Shown: positions 1 through 6,410 of the stretch, one piece after another
How positions within the stretch are numbered: the stretch's first letter is position 1
How the letters are laid out: each line of letters starts with the position of its first letter
Source: Fibrobacteraceae bacterium
GTDB lineage: Bacteria > Fibrobacterota > Fibrobacteria > Fibrobacterales > Fibrobacteraceae
DNA length: 12,341 nucleotides
Reading direction: 5' to 3'
Assembly: GCA_021443045.1 (NCBI GenBank)
Contig: JABUUT010000012.1
Span: forward strand, 36,277-48,617
Notes under the pieces: model-generated
Seen by the model: only the letters and a program-made list of their open reading frames with translations
Database searches by the model: none
What the model was told of the DNA's origin: nothing
Position numbers and translations under genes: made by a program

Positions 1-14
1 TTCAGGATGACAGC

Positions 15-35
15 ACATTAAACATTAACCATTAA
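15..35. repeat. Three tandem 7-bp units (ACATTAA, ACATTAA, CCATTAA)
   Basis: Three consecutive 7-mers, two identical and one with a single change, lie at 15-21, 22-28 and 29-35 in the A/T-rich spacer beyond the 3' end of the YicC gene. Read on the minus strand they are TTAATGG, TTAATGT, TTAATGT. Three units are too few to call a minisatellite and the function is unknown. The rest of 1-151 holds no convincing gene and no hairpin followed by a T-run that would terminate the minus-strand operon. Confidence 0.5.
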
Positions 36-151
36 TAATTTGTACCACATTCCCTGGATTCTTCGGGGCCTTCAGAAAGACTCCTCTGATGGCTGACTAC
101 TGGTAGACTTTCACAAGTTCCTGTGAGAAGAACAAAGAATTTTGTTGCTAC

Positions 152-1033
152 CTATGCAATGTTCAGGCTCTGCTCGCGAATGCACTCCACTTCGTTCTTA
201 AGCTCAATGGCAAGGGCGGCTATGTTTGCACTTTGGCTTTTGGTGCCCAAGGTGTTGGCTTCACGGCCCATTTCTTGAAGAATAAAACCAAGGTTCTTTC
301 CTTGAGCTCCGCCCTTGGATAGAGCCTCCAGGAACAGTTTGTTGTGGCTTCGGAAACGGGTGATTTCTTCGTGAATGTCCAGTTTGTCGGCCATGATGCA
401 GGCTTCTTGAAGAAGGCGTACATCGTCAATTTCGCTGTCTTTCATAAGGGTGTTGATTCGTTCGCGGAATTTTGTTTTCCAAACTTCGATACGCTCTGGG
501 TCTAAAACTTCAACTTTGTCGAGTACAGAATTTAAGTGTTTTACGCGGGTGGCTAGGTCTTGGGCTAAATTGGCCCCTTCCTTTTCCCGCATGGCGGTAA
601 CGCCATCGAGGGCTTTGTTCAATTCTGTGGTTAAATGCTTTTCCCAGGCTTCATTGTCGGCTCCGACATCGCTAAACTGCAATACTTCGGGAATAGAGAG
701 AATGTGCTCCAGCTTGATGTCGCCAGAAATGCCAAATTTAACCTGCATCATCTTGGTAATTTCTACAAATTTGCTCACAGCTTCTTCGTTATAGCAAATT
801 GGAATATTCCCTACATTTCCGCTTCCTAGTGTAATAGATAAATTAACAGAACCTCTGGCCAATTTGTCTTTAATTTGGCTCTTGAATGTGTTTTCGAGAT
901 AGGCAAAGTTTTTGGGAATTTTGGAAGAAATTTCGAGAAAGCGACTGTTGACGCTACGAACTTCGATAACGCAACTAACTCCTTGGAATGTGGATTCACT
1001 TTTTCCAAAACCGGTCATGGAGAGAATGGGCAT
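152..1033 (-). CDS. yicC: YicC/YloC family endoribonuclease
   Basis: A 293-residue protein of the usual length for the YicC family, which is described as a set of endoribonucleases involved in RNA turnover and stress or stationary-phase fitness. The family's N-terminal signature SMTGFG sits at residues 5-10. The conserved C-terminal block (DUF1732) runs over about residues 206-293, with RLLQEACIMADKLDIHEE at 206-223, RFRSH at 226-230, KGGAQGKNLGF at 240-250 and QEMGREANTLGTKS at 253-266. The protein ends in the typical EVECIREQSLNIA. The start puts SMTGFG immediately at the N-terminus, as in relatives, and has AAAGG 6 nt upstream. It lies 20 bp downstream of the metXW stop on the same strand, so it is probably co-transcribed with it. 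In many bacteria gmk follows yicC, but that position is outside the window. Identification is firm; the physiological role is only as firm as the family's. Confidence 0.95.
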   Translation of the reverse strand: MPILSMTGFGKSESTFQGVSCVIEVRSVNSRFLEISSKIPKNFAYLENTFKSQIKDKLARGSVNLSITLGSGNVGNIPICYNEEAVSKFVEITKMMQVKFGISGDIKLEHILSIPEVLQFSDVGADNEAWEKHLTTELNKALDGVTAMREKEGANLAQDLATRVKHLNSVLDKVEVLDPERIEVWKTKFRERINTLMKDSEIDDVRLLQEACIMADKLDIHEEITRFRSHNKLFLEALSKGGAQGKNLGFILQEMGREANTLGTKSQSANIAALAIELKNEVECIREQSLNIA

Positions 1034-1053
1034 AACGAACCTTTATATATAGA

Positions 1054-2850
1054 TTAACGCTTTGAAATGGTTGCAATAACGTGCTCGGCTCCAAAATTTT
1101 TTAGGCCCAGTGCCGTGAAAATTTTGCTCAGGGTGCTTTCGTTCTGAATGTCCAAAGTCTCGATTTTTAAACCTTCCTTTTCGCAGAGAGTATAAAAATC
1201 TTTTAGGGTGAGCACGCGAATGTTGGGCGTGTCGTACCATTCGTAGGGGAGTTCCTTGGATTTGGGCATGCGACCATGGAGCATTAGGGACCCGCGGGCA
1301 GACCAGTGTCCAAAATTGGGAAAGGTGACTATGGCACGTTTGGCTACACGCAAAATTTCGTTGAGTAGAGCCACGGGGTCGCGAATCTCTTGGATTGTGC
1401 GATTGATAATGGCGTAGTCAAAACTGTTTTTTTCAATGTCTGCAATGCCGCCTTCGTCCAAATTCCTTTGGATTACGGGAACATCGTTTTCGAGGCAGTC
1501 TAAAATGCCTTTGATGTTTTTTTCTACACCAAAGCCTGTAGCATTTTTTGTTTTGGCTAGATGGGCTAAAAGTTCACCACCGCCACAACCTAAATCTAGC
1601 ACTCGGCTGTTGTCGGGTATTAGCTTAGAAATTCTATCAAAGTCACTTTGGTCGTGGAACACTGGCATGGACTGGGTGCTTCCGCCTTTTTCGGGAATAA
1701 TGTGGCTGTCGAGAAACCTTCCTACGGCCTTGCCCAGTTCGCCCACTTCTATTAAAAAACCATCGTGGCCAAATTGAGTGTCTAATTCTAGGCTAGTGAC
1801 ACTTTTACCACAATTCAACAAGGCACTGGTAATGCGTCTGGATTCGTGGGGAGGAAACAGCCAGTCGGTGCTTAAGTTTACGTTAAGCACTTGGGCCCCG
1901 ATGTTCTGGAAGGCTTTTTCCAAAGTGCCATATTCTGTTTCCAGGTCAAAGGTGTCGGTGGCGTGGGCTATGTGGAGGTAGCTGTTGGCATCAAAGCGGT
2001 CTACAAATTTTGTACCTTGGTAGCGCAGGTAGCTTTCTATGGGAAGTTCCATGTCGAAAGGGGTGCTGTAGGTAACGGCGTGGTTCCGGTTTTCTTGGTC
2101 TTGAGCACGCTTGAATTTTTTTTCCATTCCTATGGCGCTAAGGTAGGTGATGTGGGCCAGTTTGCGCGCGTTGGCGAGCCCTATGTGGGGGCCTGCCTGG
2201 TTGTAGTAGTCACCGTTGTTGAAATTGGGGTCTTGGGTAATAATGTCTCGAGCCACCACTTCAAATCCTAGAGCTTGGCTGCTAAAACGAGGAGAGGAGG
2301 CTATTACAATAATGCGTTTAACTTGGTCTGGGTAGTAAATGGCCCACTTCATGGCCTGAAAACCACCCATGGAACCTCCCACCACGCAGAAAAATTCCTT
2401 AATGCCCAGGTCGTTGGCCAGTTCTTTTTGGGCGTGAACCATGTCGCCAATGGTTATGGTGGGGAAGGTGCTGCCGTAGGGCTTTTGGGTGCGGGGGTTA
2501 ATGGATGCTGGGCCTGTGGTTCCCTTGCATCCCCCAAGAATGTTGCTGCATACCACAAAAAAACGGTCGGTGTCAATGGCTTTTCCTGGGCCAATCAGTT
2601 CGTCCCACCAGCCGGCTTTCTTATCTTCTTCGCTGTATCGCCCGGCGGCATGGGCGTCGGCGGTAAGGGGGCTGCAAATCCATACGGCGTTTGTTTTGGC
2701 TTCGTTCAGGTTGCCGTAGGTTTCATAGCGTATTGTAAGGGCTGGCAGGGTTTTGCCGTTTTCCAGCAAAAATCCCTGGTCTCCGTAATCTTTGTTAAAG
2801 TCACGGGAAACTACCGGGCAATAGCTTTCTTTTAAACAATTATCACTCAT
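1054..2850 (-). CDS. metX: MetX-MetW fusion: homoserine O-acyltransferase joined to a MetW methyltransferase-like domain
   Basis: A single 598-residue reading frame carries two proteins that are usually encoded separately. Residues 1 to about 385 are MetX, an alpha/beta hydrolase that acylates the hydroxyl of L-homoserine, normally from acetyl-CoA, at the branch point to methionine. The nucleophile elbow GGSMGG is at 158-163 (Ser160), with Asp329 in NLSTDWLFPP and His362 in FGHDGF completing the triad. The family motif SNILGGCKGTTGPAS is at 102-116. Residues about 395-598 are MetW, with a class I SAM-binding loop VLDLGCGGGELL at 417-428 and downstream NFGHW at 512-516. MetW is known as a MetX partner in methionine synthesis. 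The linker is only about 10-15 residues. Acetyl versus succinyl donor cannot be decided by eye. No Shine-Dalgarno precedes the ATG, and a TATATT box ends 9 nt before it. It is the first gene of a minus-strand pair with yicC and is divergent from the sugar operon. Confidence 0.95.
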   Translation of the reverse strand: MSDNCLKESYCPVVSRDFNKDYGDQGFLLENGKTLPALTIRYETYGNLNEAKTNAVWICSPLTADAHAAGRYSEEDKKAGWWDELIGPGKAIDTDRFFVVCSNILGGCKGTTGPASINPRTQKPYGSTFPTITIGDMVHAQKELANDLGIKEFFCVVGGSMGGFQAMKWAIYYPDQVKRIIVIASSPRFSSQALGFEVVARDIITQDPNFNNGDYYNQAGPHIGLANARKLAHITYLSAIGMEKKFKRAQDQENRNHAVTYSTPFDMELPIESYLRYQGTKFVDRFDANSYLHIAHATDTFDLETEYGTLEKAFQNIGAQVLNVNLSTDWLFPPHESRRITSALLNCGKSVTSLELDTQFGHDGFLIEVGELGKAVGRFLDSHIIPEKGGSTQSMPVFHDQSDFDRISKLIPDNSRVLDLGCGGGELLAHLAKTKNATGFGVEKNIKGILDCLENDVPVIQRNLDEGGIADIEKNSFDYAIINRTIQEIRDPVALLNEILRVAKRAIVTFPNFGHWSARGSLMLHGRMPKSKELPYEWYDTPNIRVLTLKDFYTLCEKEGLKIETLDIQNESTLSKIFTALGLKNFGAEHVIATISKR

Positions 2851-2859
2851 ACAGTGGCA

Positions 2860-2865
2860 AATATA
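2860..2865 (-). promoter_or_regulatory. Candidate -10 box for metXW
   Basis: On the minus strand this reads TATATT followed by TG, 9 nt before the ATG of the MetX-MetW gene. Transcription would then begin about 2-3 nt before the start codon, consistent with the lack of a Shine-Dalgarno. I see no convincing -35 element at the standard spacing. The divergent spacer 2851-2929 (79 bp) must hold the promoters for both directions. Confidence 0.35.
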
Positions 2866-2917
2866 AAAATATGCAATAGCTTTGGCGGTCTTTTACCCCA
2901 TCAACAATGCTTTTTGC

Positions 2918-2923
2918 TATTTT
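2918..2923 (+). promoter_or_regulatory. Candidate -10 box for the sugar operon
   Basis: TATTTT lies exactly 6 nt before the ATG at 2930, which would put the first transcribed base at or next to the start codon. No Shine-Dalgarno is visible (the bases between are AGCGGT). No clear -35 was found, so this is only a candidate. Confidence 0.3.
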
Positions 2924-2929
2924 AGCGGT

Positions 2930-3358
2930 ATGGATAAGAGGATTTCCAACGAAACGGCCCGAATCATTCAACTGCCCAAGATTCTTGACGAGCGGGGCAA
3001 TCTTAGTTTTTTGGAGTCTGAAAATCATATTCCCTTTAAAATTTGCCGCACCTACTGGATTTACGACGTTCCCGGTGGTGAACTTCGGGGGAGCCACGCT
3101 TTTAAAAGGCAACACGAAATAATCATCGCCCTCTCTGGTAGCTTTGATGCCGTGATTCACGATGGGGTGGAAGAAAAACGCTACTCCTTGAGCCGTTCCT
3201 ACTACGGCCTGTACTTGCCTCCTATGCACTACCGCACTTTAGACAACTTTTCCACCAATTCGCTGGCTTTGGTGGTGTCTTCTACACCCTATGAGGAGGA
3301 CGACTACATTTGGGAATTTGACGAATTTTTGCAACTGAAAAAGATGGGGGTAAAATGA
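2930..3358 (+). CDS. FdtA-like cupin with altered active site (divergent sugar 3,4-ketoisomerase paralogue)
   Basis: A 142-residue cupin of the FdtA/QdtA/WxcM-like family. The family landmarks are IPFKICRTYWIYDVPGGELRG at about 34-54 (strand and glycine turn), ALSGSFDAVIHDG at 67-79, SYYGLYLPP at 90-98 and the C-terminal EDDYIWEFDEF at 123-133. Characterised members isomerise dTDP-4-keto-6-deoxyglucose to a 3-keto sugar. In those, a His-x-His pair following RGxH lines the active site; here it is His56-Ala-Phe58, so the second His is replaced by Phe. The copy encoded next door keeps HAH. This one may be inactive, have another specificity, or act as a partner of the neighbour. The ATG at 2930 was chosen over an upstream in-frame TTG at 2882 because the family homology starts after it. 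Its stop overlaps the next start as ATGA (3355-3358), implying translational coupling. Confidence 0.85.
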   Translation: MDKRISNETARIIQLPKILDERGNLSFLESENHIPFKICRTYWIYDVPGGELRGSHAFKRQHEIIIALSGSFDAVIHDGVEEKRYSLSRSYYGLYLPPMHYRTLDNFSTNSLALVVSSTPYEEDDYIWEFDEFLQLKKMGVK

Positions 3359-3765
3359 ACACCATTGACGATTGCAAACTCATAGAACTTCCTCGCCACA
3401 GTGAGCGCTCTGGTAGTTTAACCTCTATTGAGGGTGTAAAGAATATTCCATTTCCTATTCAGCGCATTTTTTATTTATACGACATTCCGGGTGGAGAAGC
3501 CCGTGGGGGCCATGCCCATAAAACATGCCATCAAATGCTGGTGGCCGCCAGCGGTGCCTTTGATGTAAAAATTCAGGATGGCAAAAATGAGCGTATCTTC
3601 CGTTTGGATAGGCCCTACTACGGACTTCACATTCCCCCTGGAATCTGGGCGGAGGAATTGAATTTTTCTTCGGGTTCCATTTGCCTGGTGCTTGCCTCTG
3701 AAAATTTTAACGAGGCGGAATATTGGCGGTGCTTCGAAGAATATGTGGGGAGCAGAAATGGTTGA
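3355..3765 (+). CDS. fdtA: dTDP-4-keto-6-deoxyglucose 3,4-ketoisomerase (FdtA/QdtA family)
   Basis: A 136-residue cupin of standard family length. It has FYLYDIPGGEARGGHAHK at 39-56 with both active-site histidines (His53, His55), AASGAFDVKIQDG at 64-76, YYGLHIPP at 88-95 and NEAEYWRCFEEY at 119-130. The family moves the keto group from C4 to C3 of dTDP-4-keto-6-deoxyglucose, supplying the substrate for a 3-aminotransferase. Whether the product is galacto (towards Fuc3N) or gluco (towards Qui3N) cannot be told from the visible residues, so the symbol fdtA should be read as FdtA/QdtA. GGGGG lies 5 nt before the ATG, and the ATG overlaps the previous stop by 4 bp. It overlaps the next gene by 8 bp. 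It is paralogous to the preceding gene. Confidence 0.9.
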   Translation: MNTIDDCKLIELPRHSERSGSLTSIEGVKNIPFPIQRIFYLYDIPGGEARGGHAHKTCHQMLVAASGAFDVKIQDGKNERIFRLDRPYYGLHIPPGIWAEELNFSSGSICLVLASENFNEAEYWRCFEEYVGSRNG

Positions 3766-4690
3766 ATGGAAGGAAATTTCTGCGGAAGAATACAGAAAAT
3801 GCTTTGGAGATTCCTTTGCATGCTATGTTCGTGCCGACTTTAACTTGCTGAATGAATCCAAGGTGGAGAAAGTTCGTTTTTTCGCCTTTGAAAATGAAGG
3901 CTACCGTTTGGGTATTATTTTTGGACAAAAAGGGGATTGGCTTTTGAGCCCCTTTTCGGCTCCTTTTGGAGGTTTTTCTTGCGCCAAGGGTGTAACCATT
4001 GAAGACTTGGATTTGGCTCTAGGGGCCTTGCCAGCCTTTGCCGTAGCCCAGAAGAAAAAAATAGAAGTAGTATTCCCTCCCGTTTTTTACAACCGCACCT
4101 ATTTTTCAAAATGTATCTCTTCCATGTTGCGTAGCGGTTTTAAAATTCATCATGCCGATTTGAACAACGCCTTTGATCTAAGGAGTTCTGTTCCTTATGA
4201 AAAAATATTATGGAACATGGCGCGCCGCAATTTGAAGACGGCTCAAAAACTGAATTACCGGTTTGTGAAGGAAAATTCGGAAGACGGTTTTGCTACCTGT
4301 TATAACGTGATTCGCCAGAACCGTGAATTTCGCGGATACCCGCTGAAGATGAGTCTAGAAGCCTTTAAACGGACTTCTGCTGTGGTGGACATGGATTTTT
4401 TGACTTTGTACTTGGATGAAAAACCTGTGGCTGCGGCCATTGTGTACCATGCATCCAAGAATATCTTTCAGCTTATCTATTGGGGAGACGTGCCTGAGGC
4501 TATGGAATGTAGACCCATGAACATGTTGGCCCACTATGTGTTTGATTACTACAAGGAACTGGGACTAGACTACTTGGATATTGGGCCTTCTTCGGAAGAT
4601 GGTGTACCTAATGTGGGACTCTGTGCCTTTAAAGAAAGTGTGGGGTGTTTTGCCGACCTTAAGTACGCCTTTGTTTATGAGGATGTGTAA
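3758..4690 (+). CDS. FemAB/GNAT-fold acyltransferase (BioF2-like, Acetyltransf_6 type)
   Basis: A 310-residue protein with no signal peptide or membrane helix. The C-terminal half carries the recognisable block: RRNLKTAQKLNYRF at 156-169, NREFRGYPLKMS at 188-199, KPVAAAIVYH at 222-231, FQLIYWGD at 237-244, RPMNML at 252-257, LDIGPSSEDGVPNVGLC at 273-289 and FKESVGC at 291-297. This arrangement fits the double-GNAT proteins that transfer acyl or aminoacyl groups. The likely acceptor is the amino sugar made by this operon, but the donor (acyl-CoA or aminoacyl-tRNA) is not readable. The ATG at 3758 was chosen over an upstream in-frame ATG at 3692 because it is preceded by GGGGAG at good spacing and gives a normal 8-bp overlap with the previous gene; the longer start would overlap by 74 bp. 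It is followed 3 bp later by the aminotransferase gene. Confidence 0.8.
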   Translation: MVEWKEISAEEYRKCFGDSFACYVRADFNLLNESKVEKVRFFAFENEGYRLGIIFGQKGDWLLSPFSAPFGGFSCAKGVTIEDLDLALGALPAFAVAQKKKIEVVFPPVFYNRTYFSKCISSMLRSGFKIHHADLNNAFDLRSSVPYEKILWNMARRNLKTAQKLNYRFVKENSEDGFATCYNVIRQNREFRGYPLKMSLEAFKRTSAVVDMDFLTLYLDEKPVAAAIVYHASKNIFQLIYWGDVPEAMECRPMNMLAHYVFDYYKELGLDYLDIGPSSEDGVPNVGLCAFKESVGCFADLKYAFVYEDV

Positions 4691-4693
4691 AAG

Positions 4694-5815
4694 ATGGGCG
4701 AAATTTTGCGTATACCGTTTTTGAATTTAAAACAAATTAATGAACCTTATATGGAAGGTTTAAAAGAGGCCGCCTGTAAAGTGGTGCAGTCGGGTTGGTA
4801 CATTCGCGGTAAGCAGTGTGAAGAATTTGAAAAAGAGTTTTCTGAATATTGCGGTGTAAAATATGCGGTGGGTGTTGGTAATGGGCTAGATGCCCTGACA
4901 CTAATGTTGCGGGGCTATATGGAACTGGGACGCTTGCAAAAAGGGGACCAGGTGATTGTTCCTGCCAACACCTATATTGCAACCATTCTTTCCATAACGG
5001 CAGTGGGTCTTGAGCCTGTTTTGGTGGAGCCTAAGGCAAATACCAGCAACCTGGATGATACTCTTTTGGAAGGGGCTTGTTCCGAAAAGACCAAGGCCAT
5101 TTTGGCGGTGCACCTTTATGGGCGTTTGGCAAATATGGCTGAAATCTGTAATTTTGCAAAAAAACATGGTCTCTATGTATTTGAAGATGCTGCCCAGGCG
5201 CATGGGGCAAGGAGTTCTCTTGGTAAGGCTGGTTCCTTAGGAAATGCAGGGGCCTTTAGTTTTTACCCCACAAAAAATTTGGGTGCCCTTGGTGATGGTG
5301 GCTTGGTGACCACCAGTGATGAAGAACTTGCAAAAATAGTTCGTATCTTGGCCAACTATGGCTCCGAAAAAAAATATGAAAATTTGTACCAAGGGGTAAA
5401 TTCCCGTTTAGATGAAATGCAGGCGGCGCTGTTGTTGAAAAAACTTCCAATGCTCAACAAAGTAAATGAGCGCCGCCGTTATGTGGCTACACGGTATTTA
5501 AGTGAAATCAAGAACCCTCTGATTGAACTTCCAGAAGGCACAAATGATGAAAGTAATGTATGGCATGTGTTTGTGGTGCACTGTGAAAAACGGGATGAAC
5601 TGCGGGAATATCTGACTTCTAAAGGTGTTGGGACTTTGGTTTTTTACCCCATTCCTCCACACCTTCAATGTGCCTACAAAGGTAAGTTGAATCATGGCCC
5701 TCTGCCTGTTACCGAAAAATTAGCTCTGACAAACCTGGCCATTCCCATGCACCAACTTTTAACCGACGAAGAAATTTCCTTTGTCATAGGAGTTCTCAAT
5801 GAATTTGCTTGCTAA
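4694..5815 (+). CDS. fdtB: DegT/DnrJ/EryC1 family PLP sugar aminotransferase (FdtB-like)
   Basis: A 373-residue protein of standard length for the family, which transfers an amino group, usually from glutamate, to keto-sugar nucleotides. It starts with IPFLNLKQI at 7-15. The cofactor site shows NGLDALTL at 63-70, PANTYIAT at 90-97 and FEDAAQAHGA at 163-172 (Asp165 and Gln168 contact PLP). The Schiff-base lysine is Lys194 in SFYPTKNLGALGDGG (189-203). NSRLDEMQAALL is at 236-247 and FYPIPPH at 317-323. Next to a 3,4-ketoisomerase gene, the best reading is amination at C3 of dTDP-3-keto-6-deoxyhexose, giving dTDP-Fuc3N or dTDP-Qui3N. The assignment to C3 rests on context. The start lies 3 bp after the previous stop, with only a weak GAGG 11 nt upstream, so it is probably translated by coupling. 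It overlaps the next gene by 17 bp. Confidence 0.9.
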   Translation: MGEILRIPFLNLKQINEPYMEGLKEAACKVVQSGWYIRGKQCEEFEKEFSEYCGVKYAVGVGNGLDALTLMLRGYMELGRLQKGDQVIVPANTYIATILSITAVGLEPVLVEPKANTSNLDDTLLEGACSEKTKAILAVHLYGRLANMAEICNFAKKHGLYVFEDAAQAHGARSSLGKAGSLGNAGAFSFYPTKNLGALGDGGLVTTSDEELAKIVRILANYGSEKKYENLYQGVNSRLDEMQAALLLKKLPMLNKVNERRRYVATRYLSEIKNPLIELPEGTNDESNVWHVFVVHCEKRDELREYLTSKGVGTLVFYPIPPHLQCAYKGKLNHGPLPVTEKLALTNLAIPMHQLLTDEEISFVIGVLNEFAC

Positions 5816-6410
5816 AATCTTGAGACGGTTGTGGGCAAAGTGTCGCATCGTTTTTTACAAATTTATTTCAACAGCAAAAATTCTGGGAAAACCTTTGTGC
5901 CTGTGCCCGGTTCTTGCCGAGGGGCCCGGACGTATTTCTGTGGGCAAGAATGTGCAGTTCGGCTTCGAACCCGACACAGGATTCTGGAATGGCTACGTTT
6001 TTTTGAACCCTCGCTCCAAGGAAAGTAAAATTTCCTTCGGCGAAGACTGCATACTCTGTAACCGTTTTACTGCCATCGCCGAAGGCCCCGGCATTTTTTT
6101 TGGAAACAAAGTTCTGGTGGGCTCCGATGTGGAAGTCTATGATTCTGACTTTCACGAAATTGCTCCGGAACATCGGTTGGGAGGGTGCCCTAAAATGGGA
6201 AGAGTGGTTATTGGAGACAACGTTTGGATTGGAAATAGAGTGACTATTCTCAAAGGTTCTGAAATAGGAGCCAATTCCGTTGTGGCCGCAGGGGCGGTGG
6301 TTGCTGGAAAGTTTCCTACTGGCGTTATTATCGGCGGTGTTCCCGCAAAAATTATCGGCAACGTTTCCTCCAATGCGTTTTGCAAAGGTGATTCGCGGGT
6401 TGTAGTATGA
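5799..6410 (+). CDS. Left-handed beta-helix (hexapeptide) acyltransferase, probable sugar N-acetyltransferase
   Basis: A 203-residue protein with about 35 N-terminal residues rich in basic and hydrophobic residues (possibly membrane-associating), then hexapeptide-repeat turns. These include ISVGKNVQFG at 46-55, ISFGEDCILC at 78-87, IFFGNKVLVGSDVEV at 99-113, VVIGDNVWIGNRVTI at 136-150 and SEIGANSVVAAGAVV at 154-168. It closes with the typical GGVPAKIIG at 179-187. His119 in YDSDFHEI is at the position of the catalytic His of related O/N-acetyltransferases. It most likely acetylates the 3-amino group, as FdtC does in Fuc3NAc synthesis, but it could be an O-acetyltransferase. The start is well supported by ATAGGAG 6 nt upstream, inside the end of the aminotransferase gene. 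The stop overlaps the next start as ATGA (6407-6410). Confidence 0.88.
   Translation: MNLLAKILRRLWAKCRIVFYKFISTAKILGKPLCLCPVLAEGPGRISVGKNVQFGFEPDTGFWNGYVFLNPRSKESKISFGEDCILCNRFTAIAEGPGIFFGNKVLVGSDVEVYDSDFHEIAPEHRLGGCPKMGRVVIGDNVWIGNRVTILKGSEIGANSVVAAGAVVAGKFPTGVIIGGVPAKIIGNVSSNAFCKGDSRVVV

Noticed and set aside
450..794. 114-residue plus-strand frame opposite yicC
   Set aside because: Ser/Thr-rich antisense translation with no motif; the minus-strand YicC match is unambiguous.
1891..2835. Long open frames on the plus strand (126 and 186 residues) opposite the MetX part
   Set aside because: They are antisense shadows of a clearly homologous gene, with low-complexity Gly/Val-rich translations and no ribosome-binding site or recognisable domain.
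3692..3757. N-terminal extension of the FemAB-like protein from the ATG at 3692
   Set aside because: The extra 22 residues lie inside the ketoisomerase gene and lack a ribosome-binding site; the ATG at 3758 has GGGGAG upstream.
6092..6102. Run of eight T within the hexapeptide acyltransferase as a phase-variation tract
   Set aside because: Similar short T-runs occur throughout this A/T-rich sequence, the frame is intact, and the run is short for a contingency locus.
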